From the NCBI GenBank assembly GCA_946481225.1, contig CAMLNJ010000117.1, positions 1 to 7,903 on the forward strand: 7,903 nucleotides of DNA. Direction: 5' to 3'. Under the pieces are notes generated by a model. It did no database searches. It had not been told where the DNA came from and saw nothing but the letters and a program-made list of their open reading frames with translations. Positions 1 through 7,903 of the stretch are shown in pieces. Source of the stretch: an uncultured Verrucomicrobiota bacterium (GTDB lineage: Bacteria > Verrucomicrobiota > Verrucomicrobiae > Opitutales > Opitutaceae). The first letter of the stretch is position 1. Each line of letters starts with the position of its first letter. Position numbers and translations under genes: made by a program.

Positions 1-329
1 AAAAGGCGCTCGTGGTGCTGCGCTTCGGCTCCTCCGCCGTCCCCGCCGCGCCCCGCGCGTCCCCCGCGACGCCCGCCGCCGGCGGCTGGCGCCTCCGACC
101 GGTGATCGACGCCATCGGCGCGCGCGCCGGCGGCGGCCTCGCCGGCCAGCTTCTCGTCTACCGCGTCTTCCTCCAGGTGCCCACCGATCTCCTCCAGACC
201 GCCGGCCTCCACTCCCTCAGCCTCGTCGACGAACACTTCACCGTGAACCACGCCCCGCTGCGCGAGGCCATCGTCGAGGCCGCGCGCCACCACGCCGACG
301 TCGACCTCGGCGAACTCCTCGCCGCTTGA
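1..329 (+). CDS. C-terminal part of an unrecognised protein, probably cut by the left edge
   Basis: The frame is open from base 3 (Lys-Ala-Leu-Val-Val-Leu) to a TGA at 327-329. A GTG at 12, preceded by AAAAGG five bases upstream, could be a true start giving 105 residues. The sequence before it reads equally well as the interior of a longer protein, so I treat the gene as probably 5'-truncated. An Ala/Pro-rich stretch (about residues 9-24 from the GTG) resembles a linker. It is followed by a compact segment rich in hydrophobic residues, with YRVFLQVP and HFTVNHAPLREAIVEAA, that looks like a folded domain. I do not recognise the family. No signal peptide, membrane segment or catalytic motif is visible. 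The next gene starts 23 bases downstream on the same strand, so the two may be co-transcribed. Third-position bias to C supports real coding. Confidence 0.6.
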   Translation, partial: KALVVLRFGSSAVPAAPRASPATPAAGGWRLRPVIDAIGARAGGGLAGQLLVYRVFLQVPTDLLQTAGLHSLSLVDEHFTVNHAPLREAIVEAARHHADVDLGELLAA

Positions 330-352
330 GGCCCCGCCAACGGCCTCCCGCC

Positions 353-1102
353 ATGAACATCATCCACATCGCACGCGGCTCCGCCGAGCAGCCCGCCATC
401 CATCAGATCCGCCTCCAGCGCGGCGCCGACGGCGGCGCCTCCGCCCGCGCCGTGCATCTGCTCGTGCTCGACATCCGCGGCATGCGACGCCCCTCCATCG
501 ACCTCGCCTTCGACGAGGTCGGCGTCATCAACCGCAGCCTCGGCTTCAACCACGGCGTCCTCTTCTGCGACGCCCCGAACGTCCCCCTCACCGTCGCCGC
601 GATCCGCGCCGGCCTAAACGACCTCGTCCACGGCCCGGTCACAGCCTCCCGCATCCGCTCCATCCTTCAACAGACCTGCCCCGCCGCCTCGCGCAACGAC
701 TTCCGGGCTCTCTCCTCGCTCTTCCGAACCCTCGGCCTCGGCGCCGCGCGCGCCCTCCCCGCCTCCGAGCTCGCCCGCCGCGAGCAGGCCCTCGCGCACC
801 GCTCCGAGCAGCTCGCCAACATCGAACGCCGCCTCGCCTTCGACCGCGCCGCCCTCGAGGAACGCGACCGCGAGCTCCGCGCCTCCGCCCGCCGCCTCGA
901 ACGCGAGCTCGCCGCGCAACAGCTCGAGGACGCCCCGCCCGCCCCGACCACCGGCCCCGCCGCCGCCGAGCTCCAGGCCCTCGCGCGACGGCTTTCCCAG
1001 CGCGCGGCCGAACTCGATTTCCGCGAAAAGCTCCTGCTCGAAATGCAGGCGCTGCTCACCGCCAAAGCCCACTCCGCCTTCCCGGTCCCCACCCCCGCCT
1101 GA
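353..1102 (+). CDS. Receiver-like (degenerate) protein with C-terminal coiled coil, function unknown
   Basis: This is a 249-residue soluble protein. Residues about 34-108 have the rhythm of the second half of a response-regulator receiver. HLLVLD (Asp40) is in the place of the beta3 phosphoacceptor strand, GVLFCDAP resembles beta4, and AIRAGLNDLVHGPV followed by a helix resembles alpha4-beta5-alpha5. The usual Lys-Pro before the last helix is replaced by His-Gly-Pro, and no N-terminal acidic pair is seen, so ordinary phosphorylation chemistry is doubtful. Residues about 136-192 and 203-237 are rich in Glu, Arg, Leu and Ala and look like two coiled-coil segments separated by a Pro-rich linker. 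The ATG at 353 is preferred. A TTG at 326, overlapping the upstream stop, would add nine Arg/Pro-rich residues. Neither start has a good Shine-Dalgarno sequence. The gene converges on the wsp-type operon. The receiver assignment is by eye and uncertain, and no output domain is visible. Confidence 0.75.
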   Translation: MNIIHIARGSAEQPAIHQIRLQRGADGGASARAVHLLVLDIRGMRRPSIDLAFDEVGVINRSLGFNHGVLFCDAPNVPLTVAAIRAGLNDLVHGPVTASRIRSILQQTCPAASRNDFRALSSLFRTLGLGAARALPASELARREQALAHRSEQLANIERRLAFDRAALEERDRELRASARRLERELAAQQLEDAPPAPTTGPAAAELQALARRLSQRAAELDFREKLLLEMQALLTAKAHSAFPVPTPA

Positions 1103-1121
1103 CCCATCCCATCCGGGTGGA

Positions 1122-1141
1122 GGGGCGGATCCCTCCGCCCC
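1122..1141. terminator. Perfect 8-bp hairpin in the convergent gap, possible terminator
   Basis: GGGGCGGA at 1122-1129 pairs with TCCGCCCC at 1134-1141 across a four-base loop (TCCC), starting 20 bases after the stop at 1102. The stem is very GC-rich, and the position between convergent genes suits a bidirectional terminator. Neither strand has a T-run after it, so intrinsic termination is not assured. Confidence 0.4.
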
Positions 1142-1184
1142 GTTCATCGCCCCCGGCCGCGCACCGTCTCACGAAGCCCAAGCA

Positions 1185-1209
1185 GCGTGCGCAAAAGGGA
1201 TACGCACGC
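1185..1209. terminator. Second perfect hairpin (7-bp stem, 11-base loop) in the convergent gap
   Basis: GCGTGCG at 1185-1191 pairs with CGCACGC at 1203-1209 around the loop CAAAAGGGATA. It lies 65 bases beyond the stop of the minus-strand kinase gene, so it could end the operon transcript. There is no adjacent T-run. The rest of the 172-base gap between 1102 and 1275 shows no promoter-like or RNA-gene signal that I can recognise. Confidence 0.25.
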
Positions 1210-1274
1210 GCCCACCCGTAGAGCCTCAACTCAAGCCGTGATCGGCGCCAACGACCGCCCGCCGCGACGCGAAA

Positions 1275-3371
<2,097 letters not shown>

Positions 3372-3398
3372 GGGGAGCGCAGCGGGGTTGAAAAACGT

Positions 3399-4448
3399 TC
3401 AGACACGGCGCGCCGCGACCAGCGCCCGCAGGCGCGGCGCGATGTCGCCCAACGGCAGCACCTCCTCCGCCGCGCCCAGTTCCGCCGCCGCCTTCGGCAT
3501 GCCGTAAACGGCCGAGGTCGCCCGGTCCTGCGCCAGCGTCGGAAAACCCGCCCGCCGCACGCGCAACAAGCCCTCCGCTCCGTCGCGCCCCATTCCCGTC
3601 AGCAACACGCCCGCGGCGTTCCGCCGCCAGTGGCGCGCCAGGCTTCCGAAAAACACGTCGATGCTCGGAAAATAGCTCGCCCCCGCCGGCTCGTCGGTGA
3701 ACGCGAAACGGCCTGCCGCGTCCAACACCAGATGCCGATCACCGGTCGCCAGAAAAACCGCTCCCGGCTCGGGTCGGTCTCCCGCCGCCGCCGCCCGCAC
3801 CGGAAGGCGGCTGGTCTTCTCCAGCCAAGAGACCAGACCGGGCGTAAATGCTGCGTCGATGTGCTGCACCACGACGATCGCCGCCGGAAACCCCGCCGGC
3901 AGATTCGCCAACACCGTCTCCAGCGCCGCCGGCCCTCCCGCCGAAGCTCCGATCCCGATCAAAAAATCCGCGCCCGCTCCCGCGGGCCCGACCGCCCTCG
4001 CCGACACCGGGGGCGCCGAGGACGACGCCCCGTTGATCGACGCGTTCGCCGCCACGCCGTTTGGCTGATTCAGGATGCTCTTCGTCATCCGGTCCAATTT
4101 CTCGAGCAGGAGCGTCGCCCCCGCCGCGCCCGACGGCGTCTGCACCACGTCGAGAGCCCCGGAGCCGAGCGCCTCGAAAACCCGCGCCGAGTTGCCCCGC
4201 ATCGTCGCCGTCACCACGAGGATCGCGCACGGACTCGCGGCCATGATGCGCCGCGTCGCCTCCACCCCGTCCATCACCGGCATCACCAGATCCATCAACA
4301 CAAGGTCGGGACGGTCCCGCGCGCATTTCTCCACCGCCTCCGCGCCATCGCGCGCCGTCCACGCCACGGTGTGCGCCCCCGCATCCGCCAGCGCGCGCCG
4401 AATCGCCTCCGTGGCGATGCGCAGGTCGTTGACGATCGCGATCCTCAC
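3399..4448 (-). CDS. wspF: WspF-type CheB: receiver plus protein-glutamate methylesterase
   Basis: This 349-residue protein would remove methyl groups from receptor glutamates, as the adaptation and brake arm of the array. The N-terminal receiver (about 1-120) has Asp8 in the acid pocket and phosphoacceptor Asp53 (LVLMDLVMPVMDG). An Ala/Ser/Pro linker (about 128-160) leads to the CheB esterase domain. The catalytic triad is visible as Ser169 (GIGASAGGP), His196 (VVQHI) and Asp289 (GMGRDG). The receiver has VVQTPS around residues 101-106, where CheB normally has Lys-Pro. The GTG start is fixed by the WspF-like N terminus (RIAIVND) and by the GTGA overlap with the stop of the kinase gene at 4445-4448. 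A longer ATG-initiated frame upstream is only a shadow over that kinase gene. In Pseudomonas, loss of WspF locks Wsp signalling on. I assign the Wsp subtype by sequence feel plus gene order. Confidence 0.93.
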   Translation of the reverse strand: MRIAIVNDLRIATEAIRRALADAGAHTVAWTARDGAEAVEKCARDRPDLVLMDLVMPVMDGVEATRRIMAASPCAILVVTATMRGNSARVFEALGSGALDVVQTPSGAAGATLLLEKLDRMTKSILNQPNGVAANASINGASSSAPPVSARAVGPAGAGADFLIGIGASAGGPAALETVLANLPAGFPAAIVVVQHIDAAFTPGLVSWLEKTSRLPVRAAAAGDRPEPGAVFLATGDRHLVLDAAGRFAFTDEPAGASYFPSIDVFFGSLARHWRRNAAGVLLTGMGRDGAEGLLRVRRAGFPTLAQDRATSAVYGMPKAAAELGAAEEVLPLGDIAPRLRALVAARRV

Positions 4449-6697
4449 GTTTCCGCCCCTCCCGTGTTCCCGCTCGCCGGCTCGGCGGGACCGATCAGGT
4501 CCTCCACCGCCTCGATCAGGCGCTCGTCGTGAAAACTCCCTTTCGTCAAATAATAGTCCGCGCCCGCGTCCAGACCGCGGCGTCGGTCCTCCTCCCTGTC
4601 CTTGTAGGACACGATCATCGCCGGCGTCGCCCGCAGGCGCGGGTCCGCCTTGATCAACTTTACCAGCTCGATGCCGTCCAACCGCGGCATGTCCACGTCC
4701 GTGACCACGAGGTCGAACTCGCCCTCTCTCACCGCGTTCCATCCCTCCATGCCGTCCACCGCCACCGCCACGTCGTAGCCGCGCTTGAGCAACAGCTTGC
4801 GCTCCAGCTCGCGCACCGTGAGCGAATCATCCACCACGAGCACGCGCCTCCGCCGGACCGCCGCCCCCGGCGCTCGCGACCACCGGCCCATCCGCCCGCC
4901 CGCCGCCAGCCGACCGACCGAACGCCGCAGATCGTCCAGATCCAGAAACAAGGCCGGGGCACCGTCCTCCAGCACCGCCGCCGCCGCCACGTCCGGCACC
5001 TTGCCCAGACGCGCGTCGAGCGGCTGCGCCACCAATTCCCGCTCCCCGCGCAACACGTCCACCACCAGCCCATGCCGCTCCCCGCCGTCGGCCAGCACGA
5101 CCACCGGCCAGTCCTCGCCGGGCGCCGCCAGCTCGGGCAAATCCAGCACCTGCCGCGCCGACACCAACCCCACCCGCTCGCCCGCGATCTCGAAATGCGC
5201 CCGCCCCTCCGTCGTCCCCACGTCCGCGCGCGCCACGCGCAACACGCGATCCACCCCCGCCAGCGGCAGCGCGTAGGGCTCGCCCGCGATCTCGACCACC
5301 AGCGCGCGCACGACCGACAACGTCACCGGCAATTGCAACTCGAAGCTCGTCCCCCGCCCCGCCTGCGTGGTCACCCGCACCGAACCGCGCACCTCCTTCA
5401 ACATGCTCTGCACGACATCCAACCCCACTCCGCGGCCCGACACCTCCGTCACCTCCCCCTTCAGAGAAAATCCCGGAAGGAACAAAAACTCCAACACCTC
5501 CGCCTCCGACATCCCCGCCGCCGTTTCCGCGGTGGTGAGACCGCGCTCCACCGCCGCCGCCCGCACCCGCTCCACCGCGATGCCCGAGCCGTCGTCGCCC
5601 ACCGTGATGTGCAAGCGCCCCGCACGATGCCGCGCATCGAGCCGCAGCACGCCGACGGCCGGCTTTCCCGCCGCCGCGCGCGCCTCCGGCGTCTCGATGC
5701 CGTGGTCGAGCGCGTTGCGCAACAGATGCGTCAGCGGCGCCTCGATCTGCGCGAGGATATCGCGGTCCACCCGCGTGTGCTCGCCCGTCACCGTCAGCCG
5801 CGCTTCCTTGCCCAGCGTCCGCGCGAGGTCCCGCACCATGCGCGCGAAGGGCTGCGTCCCGTCTGCAAAGGGCCGCATGCGCACCGCCCGCGCCTCGCGG
5901 TAAAGTCGCGCCGATAGGCGCGTCGCGGCGCGGTCGAAAAGGTCGAGCTCCTCGATGCGCGCCTGCAAAAGTCCCACCCCTTCCGCCGCCCTCGCCTGCG
6001 CCTCGGCCAGCGCGGCGCGCGCGGTCTCGTCCGCGCCGGGACCGAGCCGCTCCCCCAGTTTTTCCAACGTCCGCGCCAGCTCCTGCTGCCCGCGCTTCAA
6101 GCGCAGCAGGCTCCGATTGAAGGGCGCCAGCCGGCGCGACTCCACCAACGACTCGCCCGCCAGGCCGAGGATGCGGTTAAGATTGTCCGCCGTCACGCGC
6201 AGCACGCGCTCGGCGCCCTCGTCGGACGTCGCCCTCGGCTCCGCCGCCGCCGCGACGGGCTCCGCCGCTTGCGCCGCGGGCGTGGTCTCCCCCGCGGTCC
6301 CCAACTTCGCCAATGTCTCCACGTAGGCCGCGATCGGCGCCTCGTGCTCGGCCGTCCAGCGCTCCGCCTCCGACTCCTCCAGACGTGCGATCCGGCTCAG
6401 CCAATCCACGCCTTGGAGCAACAAGTCGGTCTGCCCCGCCCCGAGCGAGAGCCCGCCTCGCTGCGCCAACACGAAGCAATCCTCCATCACGTGCGCCACC
6501 CGCACCGCCGCGTCCAGGCCCACGATACGCGCCGCCCCTTTGAGCGAATGCGCCGCGCGCATCATCGCCTCCAAGGCCGCCGCGTCCGGCGCGGTGTTTT
6601 CCAGCGCCAGCAAATGCCGCGTCAACGACGCGAGCTGCTCCTCCGCCTCCAGGCGAAAGAGCTCGATCATCGAGAAGCCGCCGAGGTCCTCGCTCAT
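4445..6697 (-). CDS. wspE: WspE-type CheA hybrid histidine kinase with C-terminal receiver
   Basis: This 750-residue kinase would autophosphorylate in a receptor-CheW array and pass phosphate to the CheB and output receivers. The order is P1 HPt (about 8-130, phospho-His50 in AAHSLKG), an Ala/Pro linker (135-160), a long helical P3 dimerisation region (about 164-275), P4 ATPase (N-box Asn328, GDDGSGI at 367-373, GRGVGLD at 421-427), P5 CheW-like domain (about 455-600) and a receiver (about 616-738) with Asp623-Asp624, phosphoacceptor Asp667 and Lys719. No P2 CheY/CheB-binding domain is present between P1 and P3, as is usual for WspE-like kinases; the fused receiver probably acts as an internal phosphate sink or relay. 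The ATG start is set by its ATGA overlap with the CheW-type stop and by a strong Shine-Dalgarno. The frame stays open far upstream of this ATG, but that part lies over the CheW-type gene and is not real. Confidence 0.94.
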   Translation of the reverse strand: MSEDLGGFSMIELFRLEAEEQLASLTRHLLALENTAPDAAALEAMMRAAHSLKGAARIVGLDAAVRVAHVMEDCFVLAQRGGLSLGAGQTDLLLQGVDWLSRIARLEESEAERWTAEHEAPIAAYVETLAKLGTAGETTPAAQAAEPVAAAAEPRATSDEGAERVLRVTADNLNRILGLAGESLVESRRLAPFNRSLLRLKRGQQELARTLEKLGERLGPGADETARAALAEAQARAAEGVGLLQARIEELDLFDRAATRLSARLYREARAVRMRPFADGTQPFARMVRDLARTLGKEARLTVTGEHTRVDRDILAQIEAPLTHLLRNALDHGIETPEARAAAGKPAVGVLRLDARHRAGRLHITVGDDGSGIAVERVRAAAVERGLTTAETAAGMSEAEVLEFLFLPGFSLKGEVTEVSGRGVGLDVVQSMLKEVRGSVRVTTQAGRGTSFELQLPVTLSVVRALVVEIAGEPYALPLAGVDRVLRVARADVGTTEGRAHFEIAGERVGLVSARQVLDLPELAAPGEDWPVVVLADGGERHGLVVDVLRGERELVAQPLDARLGKVPDVAAAAVLEDGAPALFLDLDDLRRSVGRLAAGGRMGRWSRAPGAAVRRRRVLVVDDSLTVRELERKLLLKRGYDVAVAVDGMEGWNAVREGEFDLVVTDVDMPRLDGIELVKLIKADPRLRATPAMIVSYKDREEDRRRGLDAGADYYLTKGSFHDERLIEAVEDLIGPAEPASGNTGGAET
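4458..4462 (-). promoter_or_regulatory. Shine-Dalgarno GGAGG for the wspF-type gene
   Basis: On the minus strand GGAGG lies nine bases before the GTG at 4448, inside the end of the upstream kinase gene. It supports the GTG start at the GTGA overlap. Confidence 0.65.
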
Positions 6698-7263
6698 GCC
6701 AGGCTCCTTTCCAACAACGGCCAGAGCGCGTCGACGTCCAGCAAGCCGACCACCTTCTCCGCCCACACGATCAGCGCCTTGGCGCAGACGGGCCGCGACG
6801 GCGCCGTTTTTGTCGCCGCGGCGTCGTAGGCCAGCAGTCCGTGGACCTCGTCCGCCAGGAATGCCAGCCGCCCGCCCGGCGTGCGCACCACCAGCAGCCG
6901 GCGCGTCTTCTCCTCGGTCGCCGACGCCTCGATCGCCAGCGCGTGCGCCAGCCGCACGCAGGGCAAAAGCTCGCCGTTGATGTTGACGAGCCCGGCCAGC
7001 CCGCCCCCGCGCCGGTGCGGCATGGAGTGGATCGGCCGGGGCGCGGTCGCCTCCTGCAAAGCCGAGGCCGGCAGCGCCAGCCACTCCACCCCGATGCGAA
7101 AAACAAACGCCCTCGCCTGCGTCTTCGCCGCTTCCCGAGGCGGCCGCGCATAATGCTCCGCCCACGCCTCGCGTTCGCCGGGTTCCGGCGCGCGGTCGAG
7201 AAGCTTCCGGCCCGCGCCCGCGCGCCCCGCGCCGTCCTCCGGCCTGGCCGCCCCGCCGCTCAT
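6694..7263 (-). CDS. wspD: WspD-type CheW coupling protein
   Basis: This 189-residue CheW-fold adaptor would link receptors to the CheA-type kinase. The CheW domain spans about residues 50-185: FVFRIGVEWLALP, then HSMPHRR, then GLVNINGELLPCVRLA, then LLVVRTPGGRLAF, and GLLDVDALWPLLERSLA at the end. All of this closely resembles WspD. The short N-terminal part (about 20-42, KLLDRAPEPGEREAWAEHYA) matches what I recall as the end of WspD's N-terminal extension. The Cys/His-containing module that I remember in front of it in Pseudomonas WspD is absent. The start is firm: ATGA overlap with the upstream TPR gene (7260-7263) and GGAGG six bases upstream. The stop overlaps the kinase ATG. Position between the CheR-TPR gene and the CheA-type gene matches the wspC-wspD-wspE order, so WspD is more likely than WspB. 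Confidence 0.88.
   Translation of the reverse strand: MSGGAARPEDGAGRAGAGRKLLDRAPEPGEREAWAEHYARPPREAAKTQARAFVFRIGVEWLALPASALQEATAPRPIHSMPHRRGGGLAGLVNINGELLPCVRLAHALAIEASATEEKTRRLLVVRTPGGRLAFLADEVHGLLAYDAAATKTAPSRPVCAKALIVWAEKVVGLLDVDALWPLLERSLA
6704..6709 (-). promoter_or_regulatory. Shine-Dalgarno AAGGAG for the wspE-type gene
   Basis: AAGGAG on the minus strand lies six bases before the ATG at 6697, within the last codons of the CheW-type gene. It decides the start of the kinase against the longer open frame. Confidence 0.8.
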
Positions 7264-7619
7264 GCGTCACCTCCCCGCGCCGCACGTTCGCGCAAACGAC
7301 GCGCCTCCGCGATTCCGCCTCGGAGATCAAGCAGCCGCGCCAGGTGCGCCAGCGAGTGCGCGTGCCCCGGCATCAGATAAAGCGCCTTGCGATAAGCCGC
7401 CTCGGCCGCGCCCACGTCGCCGGTCGCGTCGCGCACGAGCCCCAGCAAATAAAACGCCTCCGCGTCCGGACCATGCCGGCGCAGATGCGCCTCGGCCAGG
7501 GCCTCCGCCGCCGCGAGCTCGCCCCGATCCGCCAGCCGGACCGCCTCCGCCAGCGAGGGCCCATTCGCCGGGGCGGCGACAGGAACCGCCGCGGGCGCCC
7601 GCACATCGGCGAAAGGCAT
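7260..7619 (-). CDS. wspC: TPR tail of WspC-type CheR methyltransferase, 5' part missing
   Basis: What remains is an Ala/Pro linker (about residues 8-21) and roughly two and a half tetratricopeptide-like helical repeats (about 22-114). Characteristic pieces are AVRLADRGELAAAEALAEAHL, then AEAFYLLGLVRDATGD and AAYRKALYLMPGHAHSLAHL. This arrangement matches the C-terminal TPR region of WspC, where it follows the CheR domain that methylates receptor glutamates. The SAM-dependent methyltransferase domain is entirely absent. The ATG at 7619 is not a credible native start, because it and the first five or so residues lie in sequence belonging to the argD-type fragment on the other strand. An in-frame TAG at 7629-7631 closes the frame just upstream. 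The real wspC sequence therefore ends at about 7600-7605. The gene overlaps the downstream CheW-type ATG by four bases. Even if translated, it could not methylate anything. Confidence 0.75.
   Translation of the reverse strand: MPFADVRAPAAVPVAAPANGPSLAEAVRLADRGELAAAEALAEAHLRRHGPDAEAFYLLGLVRDATGDVGAAEAAYRKALYLMPGHAHSLAHLARLLDLRGGIAEARRLRERAARGGDA
7270..7274 (-). promoter_or_regulatory. Shine-Dalgarno GGAGG for the wspD-type gene
   Basis: GGAGGTGA on the minus strand, with the GGAGG core six bases before the ATG at 7263, lies inside the end of the TPR gene. It is the strongest ribosome site in the window. Confidence 0.8.
7595..7606. other. Sequence junction: wspC-type gene abruptly joined to argD-type gene
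   Basis: To the left, the minus strand reads as the wspC linker. From about 7603 the plus strand reads Thr-Ser-Ala-Lys-Gly-Ile-Gly, the PLP-lysine region of ArgD. Neither family continues across this point, and both genes lack their 5' parts. No direct repeat, inverted repeat or transposon end is visible at the join. The exact base cannot be fixed by eye. Confidence 0.7.
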
Positions 7620-7903
7620 CGGCGCGGGCTATCCGATCGGCGCCGTGCTCGCCACCGCGAAGGTCGCCGATCTCGTGACGCCGGGCAGCCATGGCTCGAC
7701 GCTGGGCGGGGCGCCGCTGGCGAGCGCCGTCGGCAATGCCGTGATGGACCTGCTGCTCGACGGCGAATTGCTCGACACCGGGATATCGCCCGGGCACGTC
7801 ACGCGCATCGGCCAGCTTTTGCGCTCGGAGTTGGGAAAGCTGGTGGCCGAGTTCGACGACCTCCTTCTCGACGTCCGTGGCCAGGGTTTGCTCATCGGCC
7901 TCG
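7603..7903 (+). CDS. argD: Acetylornithine/succinyldiaminopimelate aminotransferase, internal-to-C-terminal fragment
   Basis: This is part of a class-III PLP aminotransferase of arginine (and lysine) biosynthesis, which converts N-acetylglutamate semialdehyde to N-acetylornithine with glutamate as amino donor. The frame opens at TSAKGIGAGYPIGAV, equivalent to TSAKALGGGFPISAM in E. coli ArgD as I recall it. The lysine codon at 7612-7614 is then the Schiff-base lysine. PGSHGSTLGGAPLASAVGNA follows, carrying the conserved HGST-GG substrate/cofactor loop, and DVRGQGLLIGL ends the visible part. About 240 residues of N-terminal sequence are missing, and the gene runs off the right edge. No start codon with a ribosome site is seen, so this is a broken or artificially joined piece. 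It has no functional link to the chemosensory genes. Other class-III aminotransferases such as AstC are possible, but the loop motif best fits ArgD. Confidence 0.82.

Noticed and set aside
4449..4742. Upstream extension of the CheB-type gene beyond the GTG at 4448
   Set aside because: The extension is Gly/Arg-rich and lies over the receiver of the kinase gene in another frame. WspF-like sequence begins exactly at the GTG, which also has a Shine-Dalgarno.
4529..5917. Plus-strand open frame of 462 codons antisense to the CheA-type kinase
   Set aside because: Its product is a run of His, Arg, Gln and Pro with no domain character. The opposite strand is the clear CheA coding frame.
5860..6210. 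Unusually long P3 helical region in the CheA-type kinase as a possible inserted domain
   Set aside because: Extended P3 helices and a missing P2 are, as far as I recall, normal for WspE-like kinases, so this is not a novelty.
6698..7330. Upstream extension of the CheA-type kinase beyond the ATG at 6697
   Set aside because: It overlaps the CheW-type gene in another frame and reads as Gly/Arg/Ala-rich filler. The ATGA overlap and AAGGAG site fix the shorter start.
7260..7619. Intact stand-alone TPR protein starting at the ATG at 7619
   Set aside because: That ATG lies within sequence that is clearly ArgD on the other strand, and the TPR sequence matches the tail of WspC. A truncated wspC explains it better.

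Overview
The window is GC-rich (roughly 70% by eye, not counted) and densely coding. It carries most of a Wsp-type chemosensory operon on the minus strand. Codon use is strongly biased to C and G in third positions, with many CTC and GCC codons. Together with the gene content this would suit a high-GC Gram-negative such as an Opitutaceae-like Verrucomicrobiota. That placement is an inference from style, not from a marker gene.

Layout from left to right. Positions 1-1102 hold two plus-strand genes of unknown function: a C-terminal fragment running off the left edge, and a 249-residue protein with a degenerate receiver-like N-terminal half and a coiled-coil C-terminal half. Positions 1103-1274 are a convergent intergenic gap with two perfect hairpins. 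From 7619 down to 1275 runs the minus-strand operon, in transcription order: the TPR tail of a WspC-type CheR methyltransferase (its catalytic domain is missing), a WspD-type CheW coupling protein, a WspE-type CheA kinase with a C-terminal receiver, a WspF-type CheB methylesterase, and a large response regulator/hybrid histidine kinase. The first four are joined by 4-base ATGA or GTGA stop/start overlaps, each with a visible Shine-Dalgarno sequence. The last gene follows after 27 bases with none.

How the genes would work together. In the Pseudomonas Wsp system a receptor array drives WspE, which phosphorylates WspF (adaptation) and the diguanylate cyclase WspR (output, c-di-GMP). Here the gene in the WspR position keeps the WspR receiver and the start of the WspR stalk, but the GGDEF cyclase is replaced by HisKA, HATPase and two receivers. 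The natural inference is a Wsp array that feeds a phosphorelay instead of making c-di-GMP directly. This rewired output is the most interesting biology in the window.

The right end is anomalous. At about 7600-7605 the wspC reading frame breaks off, and the rest of the window (7603-7903, plus strand) is the C-terminal part of an ArgD-type acetylornithine aminotransferase, beginning next to its PLP-binding lysine. Both genes lack their 5' parts at the same point. This is either a chimeric assembly join or a real deletion or inversion that removed the start of the wsp operon (receptor, first CheW and CheR catalytic domain).
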